Part shown: positions 7,821-16,646 of the stretch, one piece after another
Position numbering within the stretch: the first letter of the stretch is position 1
Layout: the number at the start of each line of letters is the position of its first letter
Assembly (NCBI RefSeq): GCF_900091575.1
Contig: NZ_FMCR01000006.1
Coordinates: 186,001 to 250,000, forward strand
Source of the DNA: Micromonospora saelicesensis
GTDB taxonomy: Bacteria > Actinomycetota > Actinomycetes > Mycobacteriales > Micromonosporaceae
Direction of reading: 5' to 3'
Length of the DNA: 64,000 nucleotides
The notes under the pieces: model-generated
What the model was told of the DNA's origin: nothing
What the model saw: only the letters and a program-made list of their open reading frames with translations
Database searches by the model: none
Position numbers and translations under genes: made by a program

Positions 7821-9260
7821 TCAGCTCTTCATCAGCTCCTCAGCCTTGCGCTCCAGGTCCTCGAGACCGCCGCACATGAAGAACGCCTGCTCGGGGAAGT
7901 GATCGTACTCACCCTCGCTGATCTTGCGGAACGCCTCGATGGTCTCCTTGATCGGGACCGTCGAGCCCGGCACGCCGGTGAACTGCTCCGCCGCGTAGGT
8001 GTTCTGCGAGAGGAAGCGCTCGATCCGCCGCGCGCGCTGCACGGTGATCTTGTCTTCCTCGGAGAGCTCCTCGATGCCGAGGATGGCGATGATGTCCTGC
8101 AGGTCGCGGTAGCGCTGCAGGATCCGCTTCACCTCGGTGGCAACCTGGAAGTGCTCGTTGCCGACGAACTCCGGGGCGAGGATCCGGGACGAGGACGCCA
8201 GCGGGTCCACGGCCGGGTAGATGCCCTTGTCGGAGATCGACCGCTCCAGGTTGGTGGTCGCGTCCAGGTGGGCGAACGTGGTGGCCGGGGCGGGGTCGGT
8301 GTAGTCGTCCGCCGGCACGTAGATCGCCTGCATGGACGTGATGGCCTGGCCCCGGACGGAGGTGATCCGCTCCTGGAGCTCGCCCATCTCGTCGGCCAGG
8401 GTCGGCTGGTAACCCACGGCGCTCGGCATACGGCCGAGCAGGGTGGACACCTCCGAACCGGCCTGCGTGAAGCGGAAGATGTTGTCGATGAAGAGCAGCA
8501 CCTCCTGCTTCTTCACGTCCCGGAAGTACTCGGCCATGGTCAGCGCGGAGAGCGCCACCCGCAGCCGGGTGCCCGGCGGCTCGTCCATCTGGCCGTAGAC
8601 CAGCGCGGTCTTGTCGATGACGCCGGACTCCGTCATCTCGGCGATGAGGTCGTTGCCCTCACGGGTGCGCTCACCCACGCCGGCGAAGACCGAGGTACCA
8701 CCGAAGTTGCGGGCGACCCGGGTGATCATCTCCTGGATGAGCACCGTCTTGCCCACGCCCGCGCCGCCGAACAGGCCGATCTTGCCGCCCTTGACGTACG
8801 GGGCGAGCAGGTCGATGACCTTGATGCCGGTCTCCAGCATCTCGGTCTTCGGCTCAAGGTCCGCGAAGGCCGGGGCCTTGCGGTGGATGCCCCACCGGTC
8901 GTCGGCCTCGAACGTCTCGCCCTCTTTGAGGTTGAGCACCTCGCCGATCGCGTTGAACACCTTGCCCTTGACCGCGTCGCCCACCGGCACCGTGATCGGC
9001 TCGCCGCGGTCGCGCACCTCGGCGCCACGGACCAGGCCGTCGGTCGGCTGCATCGAGATGGCACGGACCAGGTTGTCACCCAGGTGCTGGGCAACCTCCA
9101 GGGTCAGCGTCTTCTCACCGCCGGACAGGTTCACCTTCACGTTCAAGGCGTTGAACAGGGGCGGCATGGCGTCGCGCGGGAATTCGGCGTCGACGACCGG
9201 GCCGATGACCCGGACCACGCGACCCGTGGCCGTCTTGGTCTCTACTGGTGCAGTCATCAC
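7821..9260 (-). CDS. atpD: F0F1 ATP synthase subunit beta
   Basis: The catalytic subunit of F1 (479 residues, normal length). The P-loop GGAGVGKTVLIQEMI is near residues 163-177, with GERTREGNDLI, the Walker B region VLLFIDNIFRFTQAG, the catalytic-loop arginine in ATTNLERSISDKGIYPAVDPLASSSR, and the DELSEED-like motif as EELSEEDK. Its start overlaps the end of atpG by 4 nt. It is the last gene of the main atp transcript, which then meets an intrinsic terminator, whereas the usual order has atpC directly behind it. Confidence 0.98.
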   Translation of the reverse strand: MMTAPVETKTATGRVVRVIGPVVDAEFPRDAMPPLFNALNVKVNLSGGEKTLTLEVAQHLGDNLVRAISMQPTDGLVRGAEVRDRGEPITVPVGDAVKGKVFNAIGEVLNLKEGETFEADDRWGIHRKAPAFADLEPKTEMLETGIKVIDLLAPYVKGGKIGLFGGAGVGKTVLIQEMITRVARNFGGTSVFAGVGERTREGNDLIAEMTESGVIDKTALVYGQMDEPPGTRLRVALSALTMAEYFRDVKKQEVLLFIDNIFRFTQAGSEVSTLLGRMPSAVGYQPTLADEMGELQERITSVRGQAITSMQAIYVPADDYTDPAPATTFAHLDATTNLERSISDKGIYPAVDPLASSSRILAPEFVGNEHFQVATEVKRILQRYRDLQDIIAILGIEELSEEDKITVQRARRIERFLSQNTYAAEQFTGVPGSTVPIKETIEAFRKISEGEYDHFPEQAFFMCGGLEDLERKAEELMKS

Positions 9261-10186
9261 ACTTCACTTCCCGACGCGGCCAGCGCGTTGGCGCCGCCGA
9301 CGATCTCGCTGATCTCCTGGGTGATCCCGGCCTGGCGAGCCGAGTTCATCTCGCGCGTGTACTTCTCGATCATCTCTTCGGCGTTGTCGGTGGCGCTCTT
9401 CATCGCCCGCCGACGCGACGCCGACTCACTCGCCGCCGACTCGATCAACGCCGCGTAGATCCGCGTGTTGATGTACCTCGGCAGGAGCGCGTCGAGCAGC
9501 GCCTCCGCCTCCGGCTCGAACTCGTACGCCGGCAGCAACCCCTCGGAGCGCGGCCGGTCCTCCACCTGCATCGGACCGATGACCTTGGTGACCGGGTTCT
9601 GCGTCATGAGCGAGTGGAACTCGGTGTAGACGATGTGCAGCTCGTCGACCCCGAGCACCCCGTCCGCTCCGGCGCCGCCGTCGACGTCGTCCGCACCGGC
9701 GGTGAACGCCTTGATCAGCGTCTCACCAACGGTACGGGCGTCCTCGAACGACGGCTGCTCGCTGAAGCCGGTCCAGTTCGCCTCGATCGGCCGCTCGCGG
9801 AACCGGTAGAACCCGACGCCCTTACGCCCGATGACGTAGAGCACCGGCTCCTTGCCGTCCGCCTTGAGCCGCGCGATCAGCGACTCCGCCATCCTGATCG
9901 CGTTGGAGCTGTAACCGCCGGCCAGGCCACGGTCGCTGGTGACCAACAGGACGCCGGCCCGCCGCACCCGCTCACGCGGGGTGAGCAGCGGGTGGTCGAT
10001 CCGCGCGTTGGACGCCAGCGCCGTGAGCACGCCGGTGATGGCCTGGGCGTACGGCAGGGACGCCTGCACCCGGGCCTGGGCCTTGGCGATCCGGCTCGTC
10101 GCCACGAGCTCCATCGCCTTGGTGATCTTCTTCATCGACTTCGCCGAGCGGATCCGTTGACGAAGAACGCGTACCTGGGCCGCCAC
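9257..10186 (-). CDS. atpG: F0F1 ATP synthase subunit gamma
   Basis: Gamma is the rotating coiled-coil shaft of F1. The 309-residue protein has the typical N-terminal helix VRVLRQRIRSAKSMKKITKAMELVA and the C-terminal helix region RRRAMKSATDNAEEMIEKYTREMNSARQAGITQEISEIVGGANAL. An acidic, Gly-rich stretch (TAGADDVDGGAGADGVLGVDELH, about residues 156-178) is an insert of the kind seen in actinobacterial gamma subunits. It begins 4 nt after the atpA stop and overlaps atpD, so it is tightly coupled. Confidence 0.97.
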   Translation of the reverse strand: MAAQVRVLRQRIRSAKSMKKITKAMELVATSRIAKAQARVQASLPYAQAITGVLTALASNARIDHPLLTPRERVRRAGVLLVTSDRGLAGGYSSNAIRMAESLIARLKADGKEPVLYVIGRKGVGFYRFRERPIEANWTGFSEQPSFEDARTVGETLIKAFTAGADDVDGGAGADGVLGVDELHIVYTEFHSLMTQNPVTKVIGPMQVEDRPRSEGLLPAYEFEPEAEALLDALLPRYINTRIYAALIESAASESASRRRAMKSATDNAEEMIEKYTREMNSARQAGITQEISEIVGGANALAASGSEV

Positions 10187-10190
10187 GGGA

Positions 10191-11843
10191 TCAGCTCTCG
10201 GCCGGGCGGTCGGTCGCGCCGTCGCGGAAGCGGGTCACCGTCTCGCGGTTCTCGTCGCCCTCAAGCGGCGCGGCCGGCGCGTCGTTGACCTTGCGCTCGT
10301 CCTCCTTGCCGAGGAAGACCTGCTTGAACTCGGCGATCGCGCTGTCCAGCGAGCCGATGATGTCATCGTTCCACTGGTTGTCGGCGATGCCGGCCAGCAC
10401 ACCCTGGTGCTTGTGCCGCAGGTACTGGAGGAACTCCGACTCGAAGCGCCGGACCTCGCCCACCGGAATGTCGTCCAGCTTGCCCTCGGTGCCGGCCCAG
10501 ACCGAGACGACCTGCTCCTGCACCGGGAACGGCGAGTAGTTCGGCTGCTTGAGCAGCTCCACCAGGCGCGAACCGCGGTCCAGCTGGGCCCGGGAGGCCC
10601 GGTCCAGGTCGGAGGCGAAGGCGGCGAACGCCTCCAGCTCGCGGTACTGGGCGAGGTTGAGCCGCAGCGAACCGGCGACCTTCTTCATCGGCTTCACCTG
10701 CGCGGCGCCACCGACCCGGGAGACCGAGGTACCGACGTTGATCGCCGGACGAACGCCCTGGTTGAACAGGTCGGTCTCCAGGAAGATCTGGCCGTCGGTG
10801 ATCGAGATGACGTTGGTCGGGATGAAGGCCGAGATGTCGTTGGCCTTCGTCTCGATGATCGGCAGACCGGTCATCGAGCCGCCACCCAGCTCGTCGGAGA
10901 GCTTCGCGCAGCGCTCCAGCAGGCGGGAGTGCAGGTAGAAGACGTCACCCGGGTACGCCTCACGGCCCGGCGGGCGACGCAGCAGCAGCGACACGGCGCG
11001 GTACGCCTCAGCCTGCTTGCTCAGGTCGTCGAAGACGATCAGAACGTGCTTGCCGCCGTACATCCAGTGCTGCCCGATGGACGAGCCGGTGTACGGGGCG
11101 AGGTACTTGAAGCCAGCCGGGTCGGAGGCCGGCGAGGCGACGATGGTGGTGTACTCCATCGCGCCCGCCTCCTCGAGCTGCCCCTTGATGGAGGCGATCG
11201 TGGAGGCCTTCTGGCCGATGGCGACGTAGATGCAGCGAACCTGCTTCTTCGGGTCGCCGGTGCGCCAGTTGTCCCGCTGGTTGAGGATGGCGTCCAGAGC
11301 GACAGTGGTCTTGCCGGTCTTCCGGTCACCGATGATCAGCTGCCGCTGACCCCGACCGATCGGGGTCATCGCGTCGATGGCCTTGATGCCGGTCTGCAGC
11401 GGCTCGTCGACGGACTGCCGGGACATCACGTTCGGAGCCTGCAGCTCCAGCTCGCGGAAGCCCTCGTTGGCGATGTCGCCGAGCGCGTCGATCGGCTCAC
11501 CGAGCGCGTTGACCACGCGGCCGAGGAAGGCGTCGCCGACCGGAACGGAGAGAACCCGCTCGGTGCGCTTGACGCGCTGCCCTTCCTCCAGCTTGGCGGA
11601 GTCACCGAGAACGACGACACCGATCTCCCGCACGTCGAGGTTCAACGCCACGCCGAGCGTGCCGTCCTCGAACTCCAGGAGCTCGTTGGTCATGGTCGAG
11701 GGCAGGCCCTCGACGTGGGCGATACCGTCACCGGTGTCGGCGACGGTGCCGACCTCCTCGCGGGAGACGTCGGACGAGTAGGAAGAGACGTAGCGCTCCA
11801 GGGCGCCGCGGATCTCCTCCGTCGAGATGGTCAGCTCGGCCAT
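10191..11843 (-). CDS. atpA: F0F1 ATP synthase subunit alpha
   Basis: The regulatory nucleotide-binding subunit of F1 (550 residues). It shows the P-loop GDRKTGKTTVALDAI near residues 170-184 (usually GDRQTGKT), the VISITDGQIFLETDLFNQGVRPAINVGTSVSRVGG signature, and the end-domain helix FLQYLRHKHQGVL. The C-terminal tail of about 40 charged residues (EDERKVNDAPAAPLEGDENRETV) is longer than in E. coli; extended alpha C-termini are known in mycobacteria, where they suppress ATP hydrolysis, and a similar role here is only inference. The gap to atpH upstream contains tandem repeats. Confidence 0.98.
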   Translation of the reverse strand: MAELTISTEEIRGALERYVSSYSSDVSREEVGTVADTGDGIAHVEGLPSTMTNELLEFEDGTLGVALNLDVREIGVVVLGDSAKLEEGQRVKRTERVLSVPVGDAFLGRVVNALGEPIDALGDIANEGFRELELQAPNVMSRQSVDEPLQTGIKAIDAMTPIGRGQRQLIIGDRKTGKTTVALDAILNQRDNWRTGDPKKQVRCIYVAIGQKASTIASIKGQLEEAGAMEYTTIVASPASDPAGFKYLAPYTGSSIGQHWMYGGKHVLIVFDDLSKQAEAYRAVSLLLRRPPGREAYPGDVFYLHSRLLERCAKLSDELGGGSMTGLPIIETKANDISAFIPTNVISITDGQIFLETDLFNQGVRPAINVGTSVSRVGGAAQVKPMKKVAGSLRLNLAQYRELEAFAAFASDLDRASRAQLDRGSRLVELLKQPNYSPFPVQEQVVSVWAGTEGKLDDIPVGEVRRFESEFLQYLRHKHQGVLAGIADNQWNDDIIGSLDSAIAEFKQVFLGKEDERKVNDAPAAPLEGDENRETVTRFRDGATDRPAES

Positions 11844-11917
11844 CCTCTGCTTCCTTAAAATTCAGGGGCCCGGGATACCTAGTACCGACCGGTCCGAATG
11901 GCGTCTGTCAATCCGGG

Positions 11918-11989
11918 CGCTGAGCGGCGGAGCCACCCCAACGCTGGGCGGCGGAGCCGCTCAGCCGCGGGGCGGCGAAGCCGATCAGC
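11918..11989. repeat. Three tandem 24-bp repeats between atpH and atpA
   Basis: Units start at 11918, 11942 and 11966, exactly 24 bases apart; the first 17 bases of each match CGCTGGGCGGCGGAGCC with 1-3 differences. The last unit includes the atpH stop codon. The remaining 74 bases to the atpA start (11844-11917) hold a GC hairpin-prone stretch and a ribosome site (AAGGAAG). Confidence 0.75.
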
Positions 11990-12806
11990 GCTTCGCGAGC
12001 GCGTTGCGGGTCTCGTTGAGGCGGCGCAGGACGGTGCCGTCGTACAGGTCGGAGCCGACCCGCACGCTCACGCCACCCAGGACGTGGGGGTCCACCGTCT
12101 GCTTGACGGAGACCTCTCGACCGTATATCGCGGCGAGGCTCGCACCCAGCCGGCGCTCCTCCTCGTCACTCAACGGGGCCGCCACGGTGACGTAGGCCAC
12201 CTGACGGTCCCGCCGTTCGGCGGCGAGTTCCACGAGCCGGGTGAGCGATCCGCTGAAGGAACGCCCCCCGAAGCCGGCAAGCGCCACCTCGACGAGGCGG
12301 ACGGTGGCCAGGTGGGCCTTGCCCGAGAGCAGCTCGCCGACCAGGACCCCCCGCCGGTCCACCGGGACCGCGGGGTTGGACAGCACCGCCGAGAGCTCGG
12401 GCTGGCCGGCAACGACCTGCCCGAAGCGGAACAGCTCGTCCTCGACCTCGCCGAGATCGCCGGAGGCCTCGGTGCTGGCCAGTGCCGCCTCCACGCCGAG
12501 CCGCTCGACGCCGTCGAGCAACTCCGACGGCGCCGACCAACGGCCGGACACCAGCGCGGCGAGCAGGTCGAGCGCGCCGTCACCGATCTTGCCGCGCAGC
12601 ATCCCGCCGAGCAGTTCGGCGCGGTCAGCGCCGGACCGGGCCGGGTCCGAGAGGGCCCGGCGCAGCCGCGGCTCGCGCCGCAGCAGCCCGGCAACGGCGA
12701 GCAGGTCGTTGGCGGTGTGTGCCGCCGTGACCGCGTCGGTGCCGCGGACGTACGCGTCGAGGCGCTCGGCCCCGGCCTTGTACGACTCCCGGCTGGCGGC
12801 CTGCAT
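11985..12806 (-). CDS. atpH: F0F1 ATP synthase subunit delta
   Basis: Delta joins F1 to the peripheral stalk. The 273-residue protein is of the longer actinobacterial kind (E. coli 177). The N-terminal OSCP-like helical domain lies within the first 200 residues (RRALSDPARSGADRAELLGGML, ALVSGRWSAPSELLDGVERLG), and the C-terminal domain has VTVAAPLSDEEERRLGASLAAIYGREVSVKQTVDPHVLGGVSVRVGSDLYDGTVLRRL, a strong family match. It is not fused to a b-subunit as in mycobacteria. It overlaps the atpF stop by one base. Confidence 0.96.
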   Translation of the reverse strand: MQAASRESYKAGAERLDAYVRGTDAVTAAHTANDLLAVAGLLRREPRLRRALSDPARSGADRAELLGGMLRGKIGDGALDLLAALVSGRWSAPSELLDGVERLGVEAALASTEASGDLGEVEDELFRFGQVVAGQPELSAVLSNPAVPVDRRGVLVGELLSGKAHLATVRLVEVALAGFGGRSFSGSLTRLVELAAERRDRQVAYVTVAAPLSDEEERRLGASLAAIYGREVSVKQTVDPHVLGGVSVRVGSDLYDGTVLRRLNETRNALAKR

Positions 12807-13348
12807 CAGCGGGCCCCCGTGCTCTCGAGACCGCTCAGGAACCGGTCGACGGTGCCCTTGCGCCGTGCCTCGTCGGCCAGCGACTCGCCAACGATCTTGC
12901 TGGCCAGGTCCACCGCGATCGTGCCGACCTCCGCGCGCAGCTCGCGCACGATGGTGGCCCGCTCGGCGGCGAGCGCGTCCTTGCCCGCCTGGATGACCCG
13001 GTCGGACTCTTCCCGCGCCTTGGCGAGGATGTCCTGCCGGATGCCCTCGGCGTCGGCCCGCGCGTCGTCACGGATCTTGGCGGCGTCGGTCCGGGCCTCA
13101 GCGAGCTGGGCACGGTACTGCTCGAGCAGCTGGTTCGCCTCGGCCTGGGCGGCCTCGGCGCGCTTGATGCCGCCCTCGATCGCGTCGACCCGAGCCTGGA
13201 ACGTCTGCTCCATGCGCGGGAACACGAACTTCATCAGCACGAAGCAGAGCACGGCGAAGGCGACCGTGCCGACCACGATCTCCTGCCAGATCGGAATGAT
13301 CGGGTTGTGCTCTGACTCACCACCCTCGGCGGCGAGGAGGAACAACAT
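12806..13348 (-). CDS. atpF: F0F1 ATP synthase subunit b
   Basis: Peripheral stalk subunit, 180 residues: a transmembrane helix at about 23-42 (QEIVVGTVAFAVLCFVLMKFVFPRM) followed by a long charged Ala/Glu/Arg-rich helix that dimerises as a right-handed coiled coil. The order atpE-atpF-atpH and the one-base overlap with atpH are standard. Confidence 0.96.
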   Translation of the reverse strand: MLFLLAAEGGESEHNPIIPIWQEIVVGTVAFAVLCFVLMKFVFPRMEQTFQARVDAIEGGIKRAEAAQAEANQLLEQYRAQLAEARTDAAKIRDDARADAEGIRQDILAKAREESDRVIQAGKDALAAERATIVRELRAEVGTIAVDLASKIVGESLADEARRKGTVDRFLSGLESTGAR

Positions 13349-13377
13349 GGGTGACCTCCCGGTCGGAAGGGGCGGGA

Positions 13378-13611
13378 TCAGCCGGCCCAGATGAAGCCGA
13401 AGGCGATGCCGAACAGCGCGAGCGCCTCGATGACGGCGAAGCCGATCCAGACGTACGGCAGGGTCATGCGCGACGACTCGGGCTGCCGGGCGGTCGACTG
13501 GATGTAGGCGGCGAAGACCAGGCCAACGCCGATGCCCGGGCCGATGGCGGCGAGACCGTAGCCGATGGCAGCGGTGCTACCGGTGACCTCGGCGAGAACG
13601 CTAGCGTCCAT
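13378..13611 (-). CDS. atpE: F0F1 ATP synthase subunit c
   Basis: Proteolipid of the membrane rotor, 77 residues in two transmembrane helices. Helix 1 has the glycine motif AAIGPGIGVG (21-30), the loop has ARQPES (41-46), and the proton-binding Glu62 is in VIEALALFG on helix 2. The motif indicates a proton-coupled rather than sodium-coupled ring. Confidence 0.97.
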   Translation of the reverse strand: MDASVLAEVTGSTAAIGYGLAAIGPGIGVGLVFAAYIQSTARQPESSRMTLPYVWIGFAVIEALALFGIAFGFIWAG

Positions 13612-13676
13612 TGGTGTGGTTCCTCCTGGTTATCACGCGTGACTCTCACGCGGGACGACAACGGTTGGTGCGTGGA

Positions 13677-14474
13677 TCAGTGCTCTTCGGCGAGCGCACC
13701 CTGGATGTAGCTGGCGCTCAGCACGGTGAAGACGTAGGCCTGCAGGACGATGACCAGCGCCTCGAGGAGGGTCAGCGCCACGGTCATCACCCAGGAGACC
13801 ACCGAGATCGGCGCCAGCCAGGCGTTGGCGTTGAGCATCGCGAAGCCGCCGAGCGTGAAGACCAGCAGGAGCATGTGGCCGGCGAACATGTTGGCGAAGA
13901 GACGAACGGCCAGCGAGAACGGCCGGATGATGAAGGTCGAGAACGCCTCGATCGGGATCAGCAGCGGCAGGATGTACCACGGTGCCGGTGGGATCAGGGC
14001 GTGCTTGAAGTATTTGCCGAAGCCGTGGTGCCGGATGCCGATGTAGTTGAACAGCACGTAGCTGATCACCGCGAGGATCGCCGGGAAGGCGATGTGCGAG
14101 TTCGGCGAGATCTGGAAGAGCGGAATGATCGCGAACGCGTTCGTCAGCAACACGAAGCAGAACAGCGTCGTGAAGTAGGGAGCGAACCGCACGCCCTGGT
14201 GACCGATCATGTCGACCGAGATGTTGTTCCGGACGAAGCCGTAGATCGACTCGGCGAACCACTGCTTCTTGGTCGGCACCAACTTCGGGTTCCGATAGGT
14301 CGCCAGGAAGAAGATGATCAGAACGCCGACCGCGATCCAGATCATCAGCGTGAACTTGGTGAACCACGGAGCGTTCTCCACACCCCAGGGCGCGATCGCG
14401 GGCAGGTAGAAGTCGTCCACACTGGGTGGGAATGCCGCCTGGCCCGCTGCCAGAACGTTCGCCTGTCCGAACAC
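13677..14474 (-). CDS. atpB: F0F1 ATP synthase subunit a
   Basis: The proton-channel stator subunit. I chose the GTG at 14474 because it has AGGAAGG nine bases upstream and yields a 265-residue protein of normal length; the frame is open further upstream, but that part is Arg-rich and unlike the family. Five or six membrane helices follow, with the essential Arg in FIIRPFSLAVRLFANMFAGH and the C-terminal helix LLEALVIVLQAYVFTVLSASYI. The periplasmic N-terminal part reads PSVDDFYLPAIAPW. Confidence 0.96.
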   Translation of the reverse strand: MFGQANVLAAGQAAFPPSVDDFYLPAIAPWGVENAPWFTKFTLMIWIAVGVLIIFFLATYRNPKLVPTKKQWFAESIYGFVRNNISVDMIGHQGVRFAPYFTTLFCFVLLTNAFAIIPLFQISPNSHIAFPAILAVISYVLFNYIGIRHHGFGKYFKHALIPPAPWYILPLLIPIEAFSTFIIRPFSLAVRLFANMFAGHMLLLVFTLGGFAMLNANAWLAPISVVSWVMTVALTLLEALVIVLQAYVFTVLSASYIQGALAEEH

Positions 14475-14485
14475 CGTGTCCCTTC

Positions 14486-14722
14486 CTAAGTAGGCGTGCC
14501 GAGCCGACGGACGACGAGGATGATCCCCCCGGTCACGCCGAGCACGACGCCGATCCCGGTGGCGACGCCACCGGTATCGAGCCACTGGTCGACCAGCCAG
14601 CCGATGAAACCCCACACGAGCATTCCTCCGATGAGGTAGCTGAGCGCGGTCCAACCCTGACCGGCGCCGGACGGATAATCGTCCGGTTCACCGGCGGGAC
14701 GGGGGGTTTGGTCACCAGCCAT
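14486..14722 (-). CDS. AtpZ/AtpI-like small membrane protein of the ATP synthase operon
   Basis: A 78-residue protein from the ATG at 14722: a soluble N-terminus (MAGDQTPRPAGEPDDYPSG) and two transmembrane helices (about 26-44 and 50-68, ending ILVVRRLGTPT). It matches the small AtpZ-type proteins that accompany atpI and are thought to help magnesium uptake or c-ring assembly. It lies 11 bases before atpB. Confidence 0.78.
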   Translation of the reverse strand: MAGDQTPRPAGEPDDYPSGAGQGWTALSYLIGGMLVWGFIGWLVDQWLDTGGVATGIGVVLGVTGGIILVVRRLGTPT

Positions 14723-14763
14723 GACGGGGCGAACGATATCAGCCGGGAAGACGAGGCTGTGCC

Positions 14764-14823
14764 TCACCCCCCGCACAACCGTCGTTGTGTGGGCTTCTCG
14801 TGGGCGCCGTCGTCTGTGGGCAC
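14764..14823 (-). CDS. Possible 19-codon leader peptide upstream of atpZ
   Basis: GTG at 14823 is preceded by GGAAGGGGAGTAGC, one of the better ribosome sites in this region, and opens a 19-codon frame (VPTDDGAHEKPTQRRLCGG) in the 181-base gap between atpI and the AtpZ-like gene. It could be a leader or uORF affecting atp expression, or a chance frame. I know of no homologue. Confidence 0.25.
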   Translation of the reverse strand: MPTDDGAHEKPTQRRLCGG

Positions 14824-14903
14824 GCTACTCCCCTTCCGCCCGTCGGAAAATGACCGGAGGCCGACACATTGCGGCGCGTCCGCTGGTTGGGACGACCGCC
14901 GGG

Positions 14904-15321
14904 TCAGCCGCGCGGCCGGCGAGCGTGTACCGCGGTCAGCCACCAGAGGTGCACCGCTGTCCACACTGCCACCCCGGCGACGATGCCAAGGCAGAGAGGG
15001 ATCAAACCGGGCCAACCGGTCGACGCCACCGCCACCAGCACCACACCCAGCAGGCTGAACTTCAGCACGTACAGGCCCACCCCGAGCGGCAGCAGCAACT
15101 GCGGGTTGACCTGGTCGGCCCGGGCCAGCACCACGGTGGTGAGGGTGTAGCTGAGCACCGTGACGCCCACGCCGGCCGCCGCGCCGAGCGCGGCCGTCAC
15201 GCCACCGGTCACCCCGCCCACCACCGCGGCGACCGCCGCGAGCGCCGCCGACGCGCCCAACAGCACCGGCAGGTGCCGCAGCCGCCACCGCCGGTCGGTG
15301 TCCGGCTCGACCACCCCGGGC

Positions 15322-15329
<8 letters not shown>
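14904..15329 (-). CDS. atpI: ATP synthase subunit I
   Basis: A 141-residue membrane protein with four hydrophobic helices (LPVLLGASAALAAVAAVVGG, GAAAGVGVTVLSYTLTTVVL, LLLPLGVGLYVLKFSLLGVV, GLIPLCLGIVAGVAVWTAVH), matching the AtpI family, which assists c-ring assembly and is not part of the finished enzyme. I placed the start at the GTG at 15329, which overlaps the last eight bases of glyA (GTGGCTGA), implying translational coupling. The frame is open further upstream inside glyA. Confidence 0.8.
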
Positions 15330-16611
<1,282 letters not shown>

Positions 16612-16619
16612 AGCGAACG

Positions 16620-16639
16620 AGTCTAGGGGGCCGCAGACT
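16620..16639. promoter_or_regulatory. Divergent -10 elements for glyA and the SDR gene
   Basis: TAGACT (16625-16620, minus strand) ends eight bases before the glyA GTG at 16611. CAGACT (16634-16639, plus strand) ends seven bases before the GTG at 16647. Neither start has a Shine-Dalgarno sequence, so both transcripts look leaderless, back to back within 36 bases. Confidence 0.55.
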
Positions 16640-16646
16640 GGGACCT

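Noticed and set aside
14475..14654. N-terminal extension of AtpB to an upstream start
   Set aside because: The extra 60 residues are Arg-rich and unlike any a-subunit, while the GTG at 14474 has a ribosome site and gives the family length.
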